NCBI GenBank assembly: GCA_958298945.1
Contig: OY282608.1
Coordinates: 73,332,806 to 73,396,805, forward strand
Length of the DNA stretch: 64,000 bases
Source of the DNA: Atherix ibis
Lineage: Eukaryota; Arthropoda; Insecta; Diptera; Athericidae
Direction: 5' to 3'
Shown piece by piece: positions 1 through 14,432 of this stretch. Every line of letters starts with the position of its first letter. Position 1 is the stretch's first letter. The translations under genes and the position numbers were made by a program. A model generated the notes under the pieces. That model searched no databases and was not told where the DNA came from. It was given only the letters and a program-made list of their open reading frames with translations.

Positions 1-143
1 GAATAAACCAACAAACCAACAAACCAACAAGCCAACAAACCAACAAACTAACAAACCAACAAACGAACAAACCAACAAACCAACAAACCAACAAACCAAC
101 AAACCAACAAACCAACAAACCAATAAGCCAACAAACCAACAAA
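1..143. repeat. Partial family A unit at the left edge
   Basis: This matches the sequence about 3.6 kb downstream that precedes the next CGATC mark, including the AATAAACC at the start and the CAATAAGCC shortly before the mark. It is the end of a unit whose beginning lies outside the window. Confidence 0.75.
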
Positions 144-3100
144 CGATCAAACCAACAAGCCAACAAGCCAACAAACCAACAAACCAACAAACCAACAAAC
201 CAAGAAACCAACAAACCAACAAACCAACAAACCAACAAACGAACAAACGTACAAAACAACAAACAAACAAACCAACGAACGAACAAACCAACAAACCAAC
301 AAACCAACAAACCAACAAACCAACAAACCAACAAACGAATAAACCAACAAACCAACAAACCAACAAGCCAACAAACCAACAAACGAACAAACCAACAAGC
401 CAACAAACCAACGAACCAACAAACGAAAAAACCAAGACACCAAGAAACCAAGAAACAAACAAACCAACAAGCCAACAAACCAAAAAACCAACAAACCAAC
501 AAGCCAACAAACCAACAAACGAACAAACCAACAAACCAACAAACAAACAAACGAACAAACCACAAACCAACAAACCAACAAACCAACAAGCCAACAAGCC
601 AAAAAACCAACAGACCAACAAACCAACAAACCAACAAACCAACAAACGAACAAACCAACAAACCAACAAACAAACAAACCAACAAACCAACAAACCAACA
701 AACAAACAAACAAACAAATCAACAAACCAACAAACCAACAAACCAACAAACCAACAAACCAACAAACCAACAAACCAACAAACCAACAAACCAACAAACC
801 AACAAACCAACAAACCAACAAACCAACAAACCAACAAACCAACAAACCAACAAACGTACAAACCAACAAACCAACAAACCAACAAACCAACAAACCAACA
901 AACCAACCAACAAACAAACCAACAAACGAACAAACGAACAAACCAACAAACAAACAAACCAACAAACGAACAAACCAACAAACCAACAAACCAACAAGCC
1001 AACAAACGAACAAACCAACAAACCAACAGAAAAATAAACCAACGAACCAACAAACCAACAAACCAACAAACAAATAAACCAACAAACCAACAAACCAACA
1101 AACCAACAACCCAACAAACCAACAAACCAACAAACCAACAAACCAACAAACCAACAAACCAACAAACCAACAAACCAACAAACCAACAAACGTACAAACC
1201 AACAAACCAACAAACCAACAAACCAACAAACAAACAAACCAACAAACCAACAAACCAACAAAGCAACAAACCAACAAACCAACAAACCAACAAACCAACA
1301 AACCAACAAACCAACAAACCAACAAACCAACAAACCAACAAACCAACAAACGTACAAACCAACAAACCAACAAACCAACAAACCAACAAACCAACCAACA
1401 AACAAACCAACAAACGAACAAACGAACAAACCAACAAACAAACAAACCAACAAACGAACAAACCAACAAACCAACAAACCAACAAGCCAACAAACGAACA
1501 AACCAACAAACCAACAAAAAAATAAACCAACCAACCAACAAACCAACAAACAAATAAACCAACAAACCAACAAACTACAAACAAACAAACCAACAAACCA
1601 ACAAACCAACAAGCCAACAAGCCAAAAAACCAACAAGCCAACAAACGAACAAACCACCAAACCAACAAACCAACAAACCAACAAACCAACAAGCCAACGA
1701 ACCAACAAACCAACAAACAAATAAACCAACAAACCAACAAACCAACCAACCAACATACAAATAAGCCAACAAACCAACAAACCAACAAACAAACAAACCA
1801 ACAAACAAACAAACCAAAAAACCAACAAGCCAATAAGCCAACAAACCAACAAGCCAACAAATCAACAAACAAACAAACCAACAAACGAACAAACCAACAA
1901 ACCAACAAACCAACAAGCCAACAAACGAACAAACCAACAAATCAACAAATCAAGAAACCAACAAACCAACAAACCAACAAGCCAACAAACGAACAAACCA
2001 ACAAACGAACAAACCAACAAACCAAGAAACCAACAAACACACAAACCAACAAACACACAAACCAACAAACCGACAAGCCAACAAGCCAACAAACCAACAA
2101 ACGAACAAACCAACAACCGAACAAACCAAAAAACCAACAAACCAACAAACCAACAAACCAACAAACCAACAAACGAACAAACCACAAACCAACAAACCAA
2201 CAAACCAACAAACCAACAAACCAACAAACCAACAAACCAACAAACCAACAAACCAACAAACCAACAAACCAACAAACCAAAAAACCAACAAACCAACAAA
2301 CCAACAAACCAACAAACCAACCAACCAACAAACCAAAAAACCAACAAAACAACAAACGAACAAACGAACAAACCAACAAACAAACAAACCAACAAACGAA
2401 CAAACCAACAAACCAACAAACCAACAAGCCAACAAACGAACAAACCAACAAAACAACAAACCAAGAAACCAACAAACCAACAAGCCAACAAACGAACAAA
2501 CCAGCAAACCAACAAACCAAGAAACCAACAAACCAACAAACCAACAAACCAACAAGCCAACAAGCCAATAAACCAACAAACGAACAAACCAACAAACCAA
2601 CAAACCAACAAACGAACGAACCAACAAACCAACAAACCAACAAACCAACAAACCAACAAACGAACAAACGAACAAACCAACAAACCAACAAACCAACAAA
2701 CCAACAAACGAATAAACCAACAAACCAACAAACCAACAAACCAACAAACCAACAAACCAACAAACGAACAAACGAACAAACGAAGAAACCAACAAACCAA
2801 CAAACCAACAAACCAACAAACCAACAAACCAACAAACCAACAAAACAAACAAACCAAAAAACTAACAAACCAACAAACCAACAAACCAACAAACCAACAA
2901 GCCAACAAACCAACAAACCAACAAACGAACAAACGAGCAAACCAACAAACCAACAAACCAACAAACCAACAAACCAACAAACGAACAAACAAACAAACCA
3001 ACAAACCAACAAACCAACATACGCACAAACGAACACAACAACAAACCAACAAACGCACAAAGGAACACACCAACAAATCAACAAACGAACAAACCAACAA

Positions 3101-3742
3101 ATCAACAAACCAACAAACCAAAAAACCAACAAACCAACAAACCAACCAACCAACAAGCCAACAAACCAACAAGCCAATAAACCAACAAAACCAACAAACA
3201 AACAAACCAACAAACCAAGTAACCAACAAACCAACAAATCAACAAGCCAACAAAAGAACAAACGAACAAACCAACAAACGAACAAACAAACAAACCAACA
3301 AACCAACAAACCAACAAACGCACAAACGAACACACCAACAAATCAACAAACGAACAAACCAACAAGCCAACAAGCCAACAAACCAACAAACCAACAAACC
3401 AACAAGCCAACAAGCCAACAAACCAACAAGCCAACAAAAGAACAAACGAACAAACCAACAAACTAACAAACGAATAAACCAACAAACCAACAAACCAACA
3501 AGCCAACAAACCAACAAACCAACAAACCAACAAGCCAACAAGCCAACAAACCAACAAGCCAACAAAAGAACAAACGAACAAACCAACAAACTAACAAACG
3601 AATAAACCAACAAACCAACAAACCAACAAGCCAACAAACCAACAAACTAACAAACCAACAAACGAACAAACCAACAAACCAACAAACCAACAAACCAACA
3701 AACCAACAAACCAACAAACCAATAAGCCAACAAACCAACAAA
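144..3742. repeat. Family A higher-order unit A1
   Basis: The unit is defined from one CGATC mark (144) to the next (3743), a length of 3599 bp. In order it carries AAGACACCAAG near 435, CAGAAAAATAAACC near 1028, ACTACAAAC at 1574, CATACAAATAAGCC near 1755, two ACACACAAACC marks near 2040-2060 and CATACGCAC at 3018. It ends in two copies of a 128-bp sub-repeat (AAAAG marks at 3436 and 3564). The same marks recur in the same order in A2 and A3, which is what makes this a higher-order unit rather than random variation. Confidence 0.88.
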
Positions 3743-6700
3743 CGATCAAACCAACAAGCCAACAAGCCAACAAACCAACAAACCAACAAACCAACAAACC
3801 AAGAAACCAACAAACCAACAAACCAACAAACCAACAAACGAACAAACGTACAAAACAACAAACAAACAAACCAACGAACGAACAAACCAACAAACCAACA
3901 AACCAACAAACCAACAAACCAACAAACCAACAAACGAATAAACCAACAAACCAACAAACCAACAAGCCAACAAACCAACAAACGAACAAACCAACAAGCC
4001 AACAAACCAACGAACCAACAAACGAACAAACCAAGACACCAAGAAACCAAGAAACAAACAAACCAACAAGCCAACAAACCAAAAAACCAACAAACCAACA
4101 AGCCAACAAACCAACAAACGAACAAACCAACAAACCAACAAACAAACAAACGAACAAACCACAAACCAACAAACCAACAAACCAACAAGCCAACAAGCCA
4201 AAAAACCAACAGACCAACAAACCAACAAACCAACAAACCAACAAACGAACAAACCAACAAACCAACAAACAAACAAACCAACAAACCAACAAACCAACAA
4301 ACAAACAAACAAACAAATCAACAAACCAACAAACCAACAAACCAACAAACCAACAAACCAACAAACCAACAAACCAACAAACCAACAAACCAACAAACCA
4401 ACAAACCAACAAACCAACAAACCAACAAACCAACAAACGTACAAACCAACAAACCAACAAACCAACAAACCAACAAACCAACAAACCAACCAACAAACAA
4501 ACCAACAAACGAACAAACGAACAAACCAACAAACAAACAAACCAACAAACGAACAAACCAACAAACCAACAAACCAACAAGCCAACAAACGAACAAACCA
4601 ACAAACCAACAGAAAAATAAACCAACGAACCAACAAACCAACAAACCAACAAACAAATAAACCAACAAACCAACAAACCAACAAACCAACAACCCAACAA
4701 ACCAACAAACCAACAAACCAACAAACCAACAAACCAACAAACCAACAAACCAACAAACGTACAAACCAACAAACCAAAAAACCAACAAACCAACAAACAA
4801 ACAAACCAACAAACCAACAAACCACCAAAGCAACAAACCAACAAACCAACAAACCAACAAACCAACAAACCAACAAACCAACAAACCAACAAACCAACAA
4901 ACCAACAAACCAACAAACGTACAAACCAACAAACCAACAAACCAACAAACCAACAAACCAACCAACAAACAAACCAACAAACGAACAAACGAACAAACCA
5001 ACAAACAAACAAACCAACAAACGAACAAACCAACAAACCAACAAACCAACAAGCCAACAAACGAACAAACCAACAAACCAACAAAAAAATAAACCAACCA
5101 ACCAACAAACCAACAAACAAATAAACCAACAAACCAACAAACTACAAACAAACAAACCAACAAACCAACAAACCAACAAGCCAACAAGCCAAAAAACCAA
5201 CAAGCCAACAAACGAACAAACCACCAAACCAACAAACCAACAAACCAACAAACCAACAAGCCAACGAACCAACAAACCAACAAACAAATAAACCAACAAA
5301 CCAACAAACCAACCAACCAACATACAAATAAGCCAACAAACCAACAAACCAACAAACAAACAAACCAACAAACAAACAAACCAAAAAACCAACAAGCCAA
5401 TAAGCCAACAAACCAACAAGCCAACAAATCAACAAACAAACAAACCAACAAACGAACAAACCAACAAACCAACAAACCAACAAGCCAACAAACGAACAAA
5501 CCAACAAATCAACAAATCAAGAAACCAACAAACCAACAAACCAACAAGCCAACAAACGAACAAACCAACAAACGAACAAACCAACAAACCAAGAAACCAA
5601 CAAACACACAAACCAACAAACACACAAACCAACAAACCGACAAGCCAACAAGCCAACAAACCAACAAACGAACAAACCAACAACCGAACAAACCAAAAAA
5701 CCAACAAACCAACAAACCAACAAACCAACAAACCAACAAACGAACAAACCACAAACCAACAAACCAACAAACCAACAAACCAACAAACCAACAAACCAAC
5801 AAACCAACAAACCAACAAACCAACAAACCAACAAACCAACAAACCAACAAACCAACAAACCAAAAAACCAACAAACCAACAAACCAACAAACCAACAAAC
5901 CAACAAACCAACAAACCAAAAAACCAACAAAACAACAAACGAACAAACGAACAAACCAACAAACAAACAAACCAACAAACGAACAAACCAACAAACCAAC
6001 AAACCAACAAGCCAACAAACGAACAAACCAACAAAACAACAAACCAAGAAACCAACAAACCAACAAGCCAACAAACGAACAAACCAGCAAACCAACAAAC
6101 CAAGAAACCAACAAACCAACAAACCAACAAACCAACAAGCCAACAAGCCAATAAACTAACAAACGAACAAACCAACAAACCAACAAACCAACAAACGAAC
6201 GAACCAACAAACCAACAAACCAACAAACCAACAAACCAACAAACGAACAAACGAACAAACCAACAAACCAACAAACCAACAAACCAACAAACGAATAAAC
6301 CAACAAACCAACAAACCAACAAACCAACAAACCAACAAACCAACAAACGAACAAACGAACAAACGAAGAAAACAACAAACCAACAAACCAACAAACCAAC
6401 AAACCAACAAACCAACAAACCAACAAAACAAACAAACCAAAAAACTAACAAACCAACAAACCAACAAACCAACAAACCAACAAGCCAACAAACCAACAAA
6501 CCAACAAACGAACAAACGAGCAAACCAACAAACCAACAAACCAACAAACCAACAAACCAACAAACGAACAAACAAACAAACCAACAAACCAACAAACCAA
6601 CAAACCAACATACGCACAAACGAACACAACAACAAATCAACAAACGAACAAACAAACAAACCAACAAACCAACAAACCAACAAACCAACAAACCAAAAAA

Positions 6701-7390
6701 TAGACAAACCAACAAACCAACCAACCAACAAGCCAATAAACCAACAAAACCAACAAACAAACAAAACAACAAACCAAGTAACCAACAAACCAACCAACCA
6801 ACAAGCCAACAAACCAACAAGCCAATAAACCAACAAAACCAACAAACAAACAAACCAACAAACCAAGTAACCAACAAACCAACAAATCAACAAGCCAACA
6901 AAAGAACAAACGAACAAACCAACAAACGAACAAACAAACAAACCAACAAACCAACAAACCAACAAACGCACAAACGAACACACCCACAAATCAACAAACG
7001 AACAAACCAACAAGCCAACAAGCCAACAAACCAACAAACCAACAAAATAACAAGCCAACAAGCCAACAAACCAACAAGCCAACAAAAGAACAAACGAACA
7101 AACCAACAAACTAACAAACGAATAAACCAACAAACCAACAAACCAACAAGCCAACAAACCAGCAAACCAACAAACCAACAAGCCAACAAGCCAACAAACC
7201 AACAAGCCAACAAAAGAACAAACGAACAAACCAACAAACTAACAAACGAATAAACCAACAAACCAACAAACCAACAAGCCAACAAACCAACAAACTAACA
7301 AACCAACAAACGAACAAACCAACAAACCAACAAACCAACAAACCAACAAACCAACAAACCAACAAACCAATAAGCCAACAAACCAACAAA
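3743..7390. repeat. Family A higher-order unit A2
   Basis: This is a 3648-bp unit between CGATC marks. ACTACAAAC is at 5141, 3567 bp after its A1 counterpart, and CATACGCAC is at 6609, 3591 bp after its A1 counterpart. The varying offset shows small indels, mostly in multiples of 8 bp. Near 6700 it carries AAAAAATAGACAAACC followed by two half-unit slips. It ends with the paired 128-bp sub-repeat (7084, 7212). Its 3' half is the apparent source, or sister, of the sequence at 11.1-13.2 kb. Confidence 0.87.
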
Positions 7391-10300
7391 CGATCAAACC
7401 AACAAGCCAACAAGCCAACAAACCAACAAACCAACAAACCAACAAACCAAGAAACCAACCAACCAACAAACCAACAAACCAACAAACGAACAAACGTACA
7501 AAACAACAAACAAACAAACCAACGAACGAACAAACCAACAAACCAACAAACCAACAAACCAACAAACCAACAAACCAACAAACGAATAAACCAACAAACC
7601 AACAAACCAACAAGCCAACAAACCAACAAACGAACAAACCAACAAGCCAACAAACCAACGAACCAACAAACGAACAAACCAAGACACCAAGAAACCAAGA
7701 AACAAACAAACCAACAAGCCAACAAACCAAAAAACCAACAAACCAACAAGCCAACAAACCAACAAACGAACAAACCAACAAACCAACAAACAAACAAACG
7801 AACAAACCACAAACCAACAAACCAACAAACCAACAAGCCAACAAGCCAAAAAACCAACAGACCAACAAACCAACAAACCAACAAACCAACAAACGAACAA
7901 ACCAACAAACCAACAAACAAACAAACCAACAAACCAACAAACCAACAAACAAACAAACAAACAAATCAACAAACCAACAAACCAACAAACCAACAAACCA
8001 ACAAACCAACAAACCAACAAACCAACAAACCAACAAACCAACAAACCAACAAACCAACAAACCAACAAACCAACAAACCAACAAACCAACAAACCAACAA
8101 ACGTACAAACCAACAAACCAACAAACCAACAAACCAACAAACCAACAAACCAACCAACAAACAAACCAACAAACGAACAAACGAACAAACCAACAAATAA
8201 ACAAACCAACAAACGAACAAACCAACAAACCAACAAACCAACAAGCCAACAAACGAACAAACCAACAAACCAACAGAAAAATAAACCAACGAACCAACAA
8301 ACCAACAAACCAACAAACAAATAAACCAACAAACCAACAAACCAACAAACCAACAACCCAACAAACCAACAAACCAACAAACCAACAAACCAACAAACCA
8401 ACAAACCAACAAACCAACAAACGTACAAACCAACAAACCAACAAACCAACAAACCAACAAACAAACAAACCAACAAACCAACAAACCAACAAAGCAACAA
8501 ACCAACAAACCAACAAACCAACAAACCAACAAACCAACAAACCAACAAACCAACAAACCAACAAACCAACAAACCAACAAACGTACAAACCAACAAACCA
8601 ACAAACCAACAAACCAACAAACCAACCAACAAACAAACCAACAAACGAACAAACGAACAAACCAACAAACAAACAAACCAACAAACGAACAAACCAACAA
8701 ACCAACAAACCAACAAGCCAACAAACGAACAAACCAACAAACCAACAAAAAAATAAACCAACCAACCAACAAACCAACAAACAAATAAACCAACAAACCA
8801 ACAAACTACAAACAAACAAACCAACAAACCAACAAACCAACAAGCCAACAAGCCAAAAAACCAACAAGCCAACAAACGAACAAACCACCAAACCAACAAA
8901 CCAACAAACCAACAAACCAACAAGCCAACGAACCAACAAACAAATAAACCAACAAACCAACAAACCAACCAACCAACATACAAATAAGCCAACAAACCAA
9001 CAAACCAACAAACAAACAAACCAACAAACAAACAAACCAAAAAACCAACAAGCCAATAAGCCAACAAACCAACAAGCCAACAAATCAACAAACAAACAAA
9101 CCAACAAACGAACAAACCAACAAACCAACAAACCAACAAGCCAACAAACGAACAAACCAACAAATCAACAAATCAAGAAACCAACAAACCAACAAACCAA
9201 CAAGCCAACAAACGAACAAACCAACAAACGAACAAACCAACAAACCAAGAAACCAACAAACACACAAACCAACAAACACACAAACCAACAAACCGACAAG
9301 CCAACAAGCCAACAAACCAACAAACGAACAAACCAACAACCGAACAAACCAAAAAACCAACAAACCAACAAACCAACAAACCAACAAACCAACAAACGAA
9401 CAAACCACAAACCAACAAACCAACAAACCAACAAACCAACAAACCAACAAACCAACAAACCAACAAACCAACAAACCAACAAACCAACAAACCAACAAAC
9501 CAACAAACCAACAAACCAACAAACCAAAAAACCAACAAACCAACAAACCAACAAACCAACAAACCAACAAACCAACAAACCAAAAAACCAACAAAACAAC
9601 AAACGAACAAACGAACAAACCAACAAACAAACAAACCAACAAACGAACAAACCAACAAACCAACAAACCAACAAGCCAACAAACGAACAAACCAACAAAA
9701 CAACAAACCAAGAAACCAACAAACCAACAAGCCAACAAACGAACAAACCAGCAAACCAACAAACCAAGAAACCAACAAACCAACAAACCAACAAACCAAC
9801 AAGCCAACAAGCCAATAAACCAACAAACGAACAAACCAACAAACCAACAAACCAACAAACGAACGAACCAACAAACCAACAAACCAACAAACCAACAAAC
9901 CAACAAACGAACAAACGAACAAACCAACAAACCAACAAACCAACAAACCAACAAACGAATAAACCAACAAACCAACAAACCAACAAACCAACAAACCAAC
10001 AAACCAACAAACGAACAAACGAAGAAACCAACAAACCAACAAACCAACAAACCAACAAACCAACAAACCAACAAACCAACAAACCAACAAAACAAACAAA
10101 CCAAAAAACTAACAAACCAACAAACCAACAAACCAACAAACCAACAAGCCAACAAACCAACAAACCAACAAACGAACAAACGAGCAAACCAACAAACCAA
10201 CAAACCAACAAACCAACAAACCAACAAACGAACAAACAAACAAACCAACAAACCAACAAACCAACATACGCACAAACGAACACAACAACAAATCAACAAA

Positions 10301-11110
10301 CGAACAAACAAACAAACCAACAAACCAACAAACCAACAAACCAACAAACCAAAAAACCGACAAACCAACAAACCAACCAACCAACAAGCCAATAAACCAA
10401 CAAAACCAACAAACAAACAAAACAACAAACCAAGTAACCAACAAACCAACAAACCAACAAGCCAACAAAAGAACGAACGAACAAACCAACAAACGAACAA
10501 ACAAACAAACCAACAAACAAACAAACCAACAAACGCACAAACGAACACACCAACAAATCAACAAACGAACAAACCAACAAACCAAAAAACCAACAAACCT
10601 AAAAACCAACAAACCAACAAACCAAAAAGCCAACAAGCCAACAAGCCAACAAGCCAACAAACCAACAGACCAACAAACCAACAAGCCAACAAGCCAACAA
10701 ACCAACAAGCCAACAAAAGAACAAACGAACAAACCAACAAACTAACAAACGAATAAACCAACAAACCAACAAACCAACAAGCCAACAAACCAACAAACCA
10801 ACAAACCAACAAGCCAACAAGCCAACAAACCAACAAGCCAACAAAAGAACAAACGAACAAACCAACAAACTAACAAACGAATAAACCAACAAACCAACAA
10901 ACCAACAAGCCAACAAACCAACAAACCAACAAACCAACAAACCAACAAACGAACAAACCAACAAACCAACAAACCAACAAACCAACAAACCAACAAACCA
11001 ACAAACCAACAAGCCAACAAACCAACAAACGAACAAACCAACAAGCCAACAAACCAACAAACCAACAAACCAAGAAACCAAGAAACCAACAAACCAACAA
11101 ACCAACAAAC
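7391..11110. repeat. Family A higher-order unit A3
   Basis: CGATC is at 7391, ACTACAAAC at 8805 (3664 bp after the A2 copy) and CATACGCAC at 10265 (3656 bp after the A2 copy). A distinctive stretch with CCTAAAAACC near 10598 and the paired 128-bp sub-repeat (AAAAG about 10715 and 10843) follows. That stretch recurs near 16.2, 23.7 and 27.2 kb. The unit ends where sequence resembling about 6.5 kb of A2 resumes near 11.1 kb; the breakpoint is set by similarity and is approximate. Confidence 0.8.
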
Positions 11111-14100
11111 TAACAAACGAACAAACGAACAAACGAGCAAACCAACAAACCAACAAACCAACAAACCAACAAACCAACAAACGAACAAACAAACAAACCA
11201 ACAAACCAACAAACCAACAAACCAACATACGCACAAACGAACACAACAACAAATCAACAAACGAACAAACAAACAAACCAACAAACCAACAAACCAACAA
11301 ACCAAAAAATAGACAAACCAACAAACCAACCAACCAACAAGCCAATAAACCAACAAAACCAACAAACAAACAAAACAACAAACCAAGTAACCAACAAACC
11401 AACCAACCAACAAGCCAACAAACCAACAAGCCAATAAACCAACAAAACCAACAAACAAACAAACCAACAAACCAAGTAACCAACAAACCAACAAATCAAC
11501 AAGCCAACAAAAGAACAAACGAACAAACCAACAAACGAACAAACAAACAAACCAACAAACCAACAAACCAACAAACCAACAAACGCACAAACGAACACAC
11601 CCACAAATCAACAAACGAACAAACCAACAAGCCAACAAGCCAACAAACCAACAAACCAACAAAATAACAAGCCAACAAGCCAACAAACCAACAAGCCAAC
11701 AAAAGAACAAACGAACAAACCAACAAACTAACAAACGAATAAACCAACAAACCAACAAACCAACAAGCCAACAAACCAACAAACCAACAAACCAACAAGC
11801 CAACAAGCCAACAAACCAACAAGCCAACAAAAGAACAAACGAACAAACCAACAAGCTAACAAACGAATAAACCAACAAACCAACAAACCAACAAGCCAAC
11901 AAACCAACAAACTAACAAACCAACAAACGAACAAACCAACAAACCAACAAACCAACAAACCAACAAACCAACAAACCAACAAACCAACAAACCAATAAGC
12001 CAACAAACCAACAAACGATCAAACCAACAAGCCAACAAGCCAACAAACCAACAAACCAACAAACCAACAAACCAAGAAACCAACAAACCAACAAACCAAC
12101 AAACCAACAAACGAACAAACGTACAAAACAACAAACAAACAAACCAACGAACGAACAAACCAACAAACCAACAAACCAACAAACCAACAAACCAACAAAC
12201 CAACAAACCAACAAACGAATAAACCAACAAACCAACAAACCAACAAGCCAACAAACCAACAAACGAACAAACCAACAAGCCAACAAACCAACGAACCAAC
12301 AAACGAACAAACCAAGACACCAAGAAACCAAGAAACAAACAAACCAACAAGCCAACAAACCAAAAAACCAACAAACCAACAAGCCAACAAACCAACAAAC
12401 GACCAAACCAACAAACCAACAAACAAACAAACGAACAAACCACAAACCAACAAACCAACAAACCAACAAGCCAACAAGCCAAAAAACCAACAGACCAACA
12501 AACCAACAAACCAACAAACCAACAAACGAACAAACCAACAAACCAACAAACAAACAAACCAACAAACCAACAAACCAACAAACAAACAAACAAACAAATC
12601 AACAAACCAACAAACCAACAAACCAACAAACCAACAAACCAACAAACCAACAAACCAACAAACCAACAAACCAACAAACCAACAAACCAACAAACCAACA
12701 AACCAACAAACCAACAAACCAACAAACCAACAAACGTACAAACCAACAAACCAACAAACCAACAAACCAACAAACCAACAAACCAACCAACAAACAAACC
12801 AACAAACGAACAAACGAACAAACCAACAAATAAACAAACCAACAAACGAACAAACCAACAAACCAACAAACCAACAAGCCAACAAACGAACAAACCAACA
12901 AACCAACAGAAAAATAAACCAACGAACCAACAAACCAACAAACCAACAAACAAATAAACCAACAAACCAACAAACCAACAAACCAACAACCCAACAAACC
13001 AACAAACCAACAAACCAACAAACCAACAAACCAACAAACCAACAAACCAACAAACGTACAAACCAACAAACCAACAAACCAACAAACCAACAAACAAACA
13101 AACCAACAAACCAACAAACCAACAAAGCAACAAACCAACAAACCAACAAACCAACAAACCAACAAACCAACAAACCAACAAACCAACAAACCAACAAACC
13201 AACAAACCAACAAACCAACAAACGTACAAACCGACAAGCCAACAAGCCAACAAACCAACAAACGAACAAACCAACAACCGAACAAACCAAAAAACCAACA
13301 AACCAACAAACCAACAAACCAACAAACCAACAAACGAACAAACCACAAACCAACAAACCAACAAACCAACAAACCAACAAACCAACAAACCAACAAACCA
13401 ACAAACCAACAAACCAACAAACCAACAAACCAACAAACCAACAAACCAACAAACCAAAAAACCAACAAACCAACAAACCAACAAACCAACAAACCAACAA
13501 ACCAACAAACCAAAAAACCAACAAAACAACAAACGAACAAACGAACAAACCAACAAACAAACAAACCAACAAACGAACAAACCAACAAACCAACAAACCA
13601 ACAAGCCAACAAACGAACAAACCAACAAAACAACAAACCAAGAAACCAACAAACCAACAAGCCAACAAACGAACAAACCAGCAAACCAACAAACCAAGAA
13701 ACCAACAAACCAACAAACCAACAAACCAACAAGCCAACAAGCCAATAAACCAACAAACGAACAAACCAACAAACCAACAAACCAACAAACCAACAAACGA
13801 ACGAACCAACAAACCAACAAACCAACAAACCAACAAACCAACAAACGAACAAACGAACAAACCAACAAACCAACAAACCAACAAACCAACAAACGAATAA
13901 ACCAACAAACCAACAAACCAACAAACCAACAAACCAACAAACCAACAAACGAACAAACGAACAAACGAAGAAACCAACAAACCAACAAACCAACAAACCA
14001 ACAAACCAACAAACCAACAAACCAACAAACCAACAAAACAAACAAACCAAAAAACTAACAAACCAACAAACCAACAAACCAACAAACCAACAAGCCAACA

Positions 14101-14432
14101 AACCAACAAACCAACAAACGAACAAACGAGCAAACCAACAAACCAACAAACCAACAAACCAACAAACCAACAAACGAACAAACAAACAAACCAACAAACC
14201 AACAAACCAACATACGCACAAACGAACACAACAACAAATCAACAAACGAACAAACAAACAAACCAACAAACCAACAAACCAACAAACCAACAAACCAAAA
14301 AACCGACAAACCAACAAACCAACCAACCAACAAGCCAATAAACCAACAAAACCAACAAACAAACAAAACAACAAACCAAGTAACCAACAAACCAACAAAC
14401 CAACAAGCCAACAAAAGAACGAACGAACAAAC
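11110..14432. repeat. Recombinant family A unit A4
   Basis: The unit is a composite. About 11.11-13.22 kb repeats 6.5-8.58 kb at an offset of 4617-4640 bp (CATACGCAC 6609 to 11226, CGATC 7391 to 12016). At about 13,226 it jumps to the sequence found from about 9.29 kb in A3, skipping roughly 0.7 kb that includes the ACTACAAAC mark. From there it follows 9.29-10.48 kb at an offset of about 3946 bp (CATACGCAC at 14211). It ends near 14,432, where a second jump begins A5. This is best read as two recombination or deletion junctions between paralogous units. Confidence 0.78.

Noticed and set aside
1570..1590. Transcription terminators, hairpins, tRNA or other structured RNA
   Set aside because: A strand of almost only A and C cannot form stable hairpins, and no inverted repeats or cloverleaf elements were seen in either strand.
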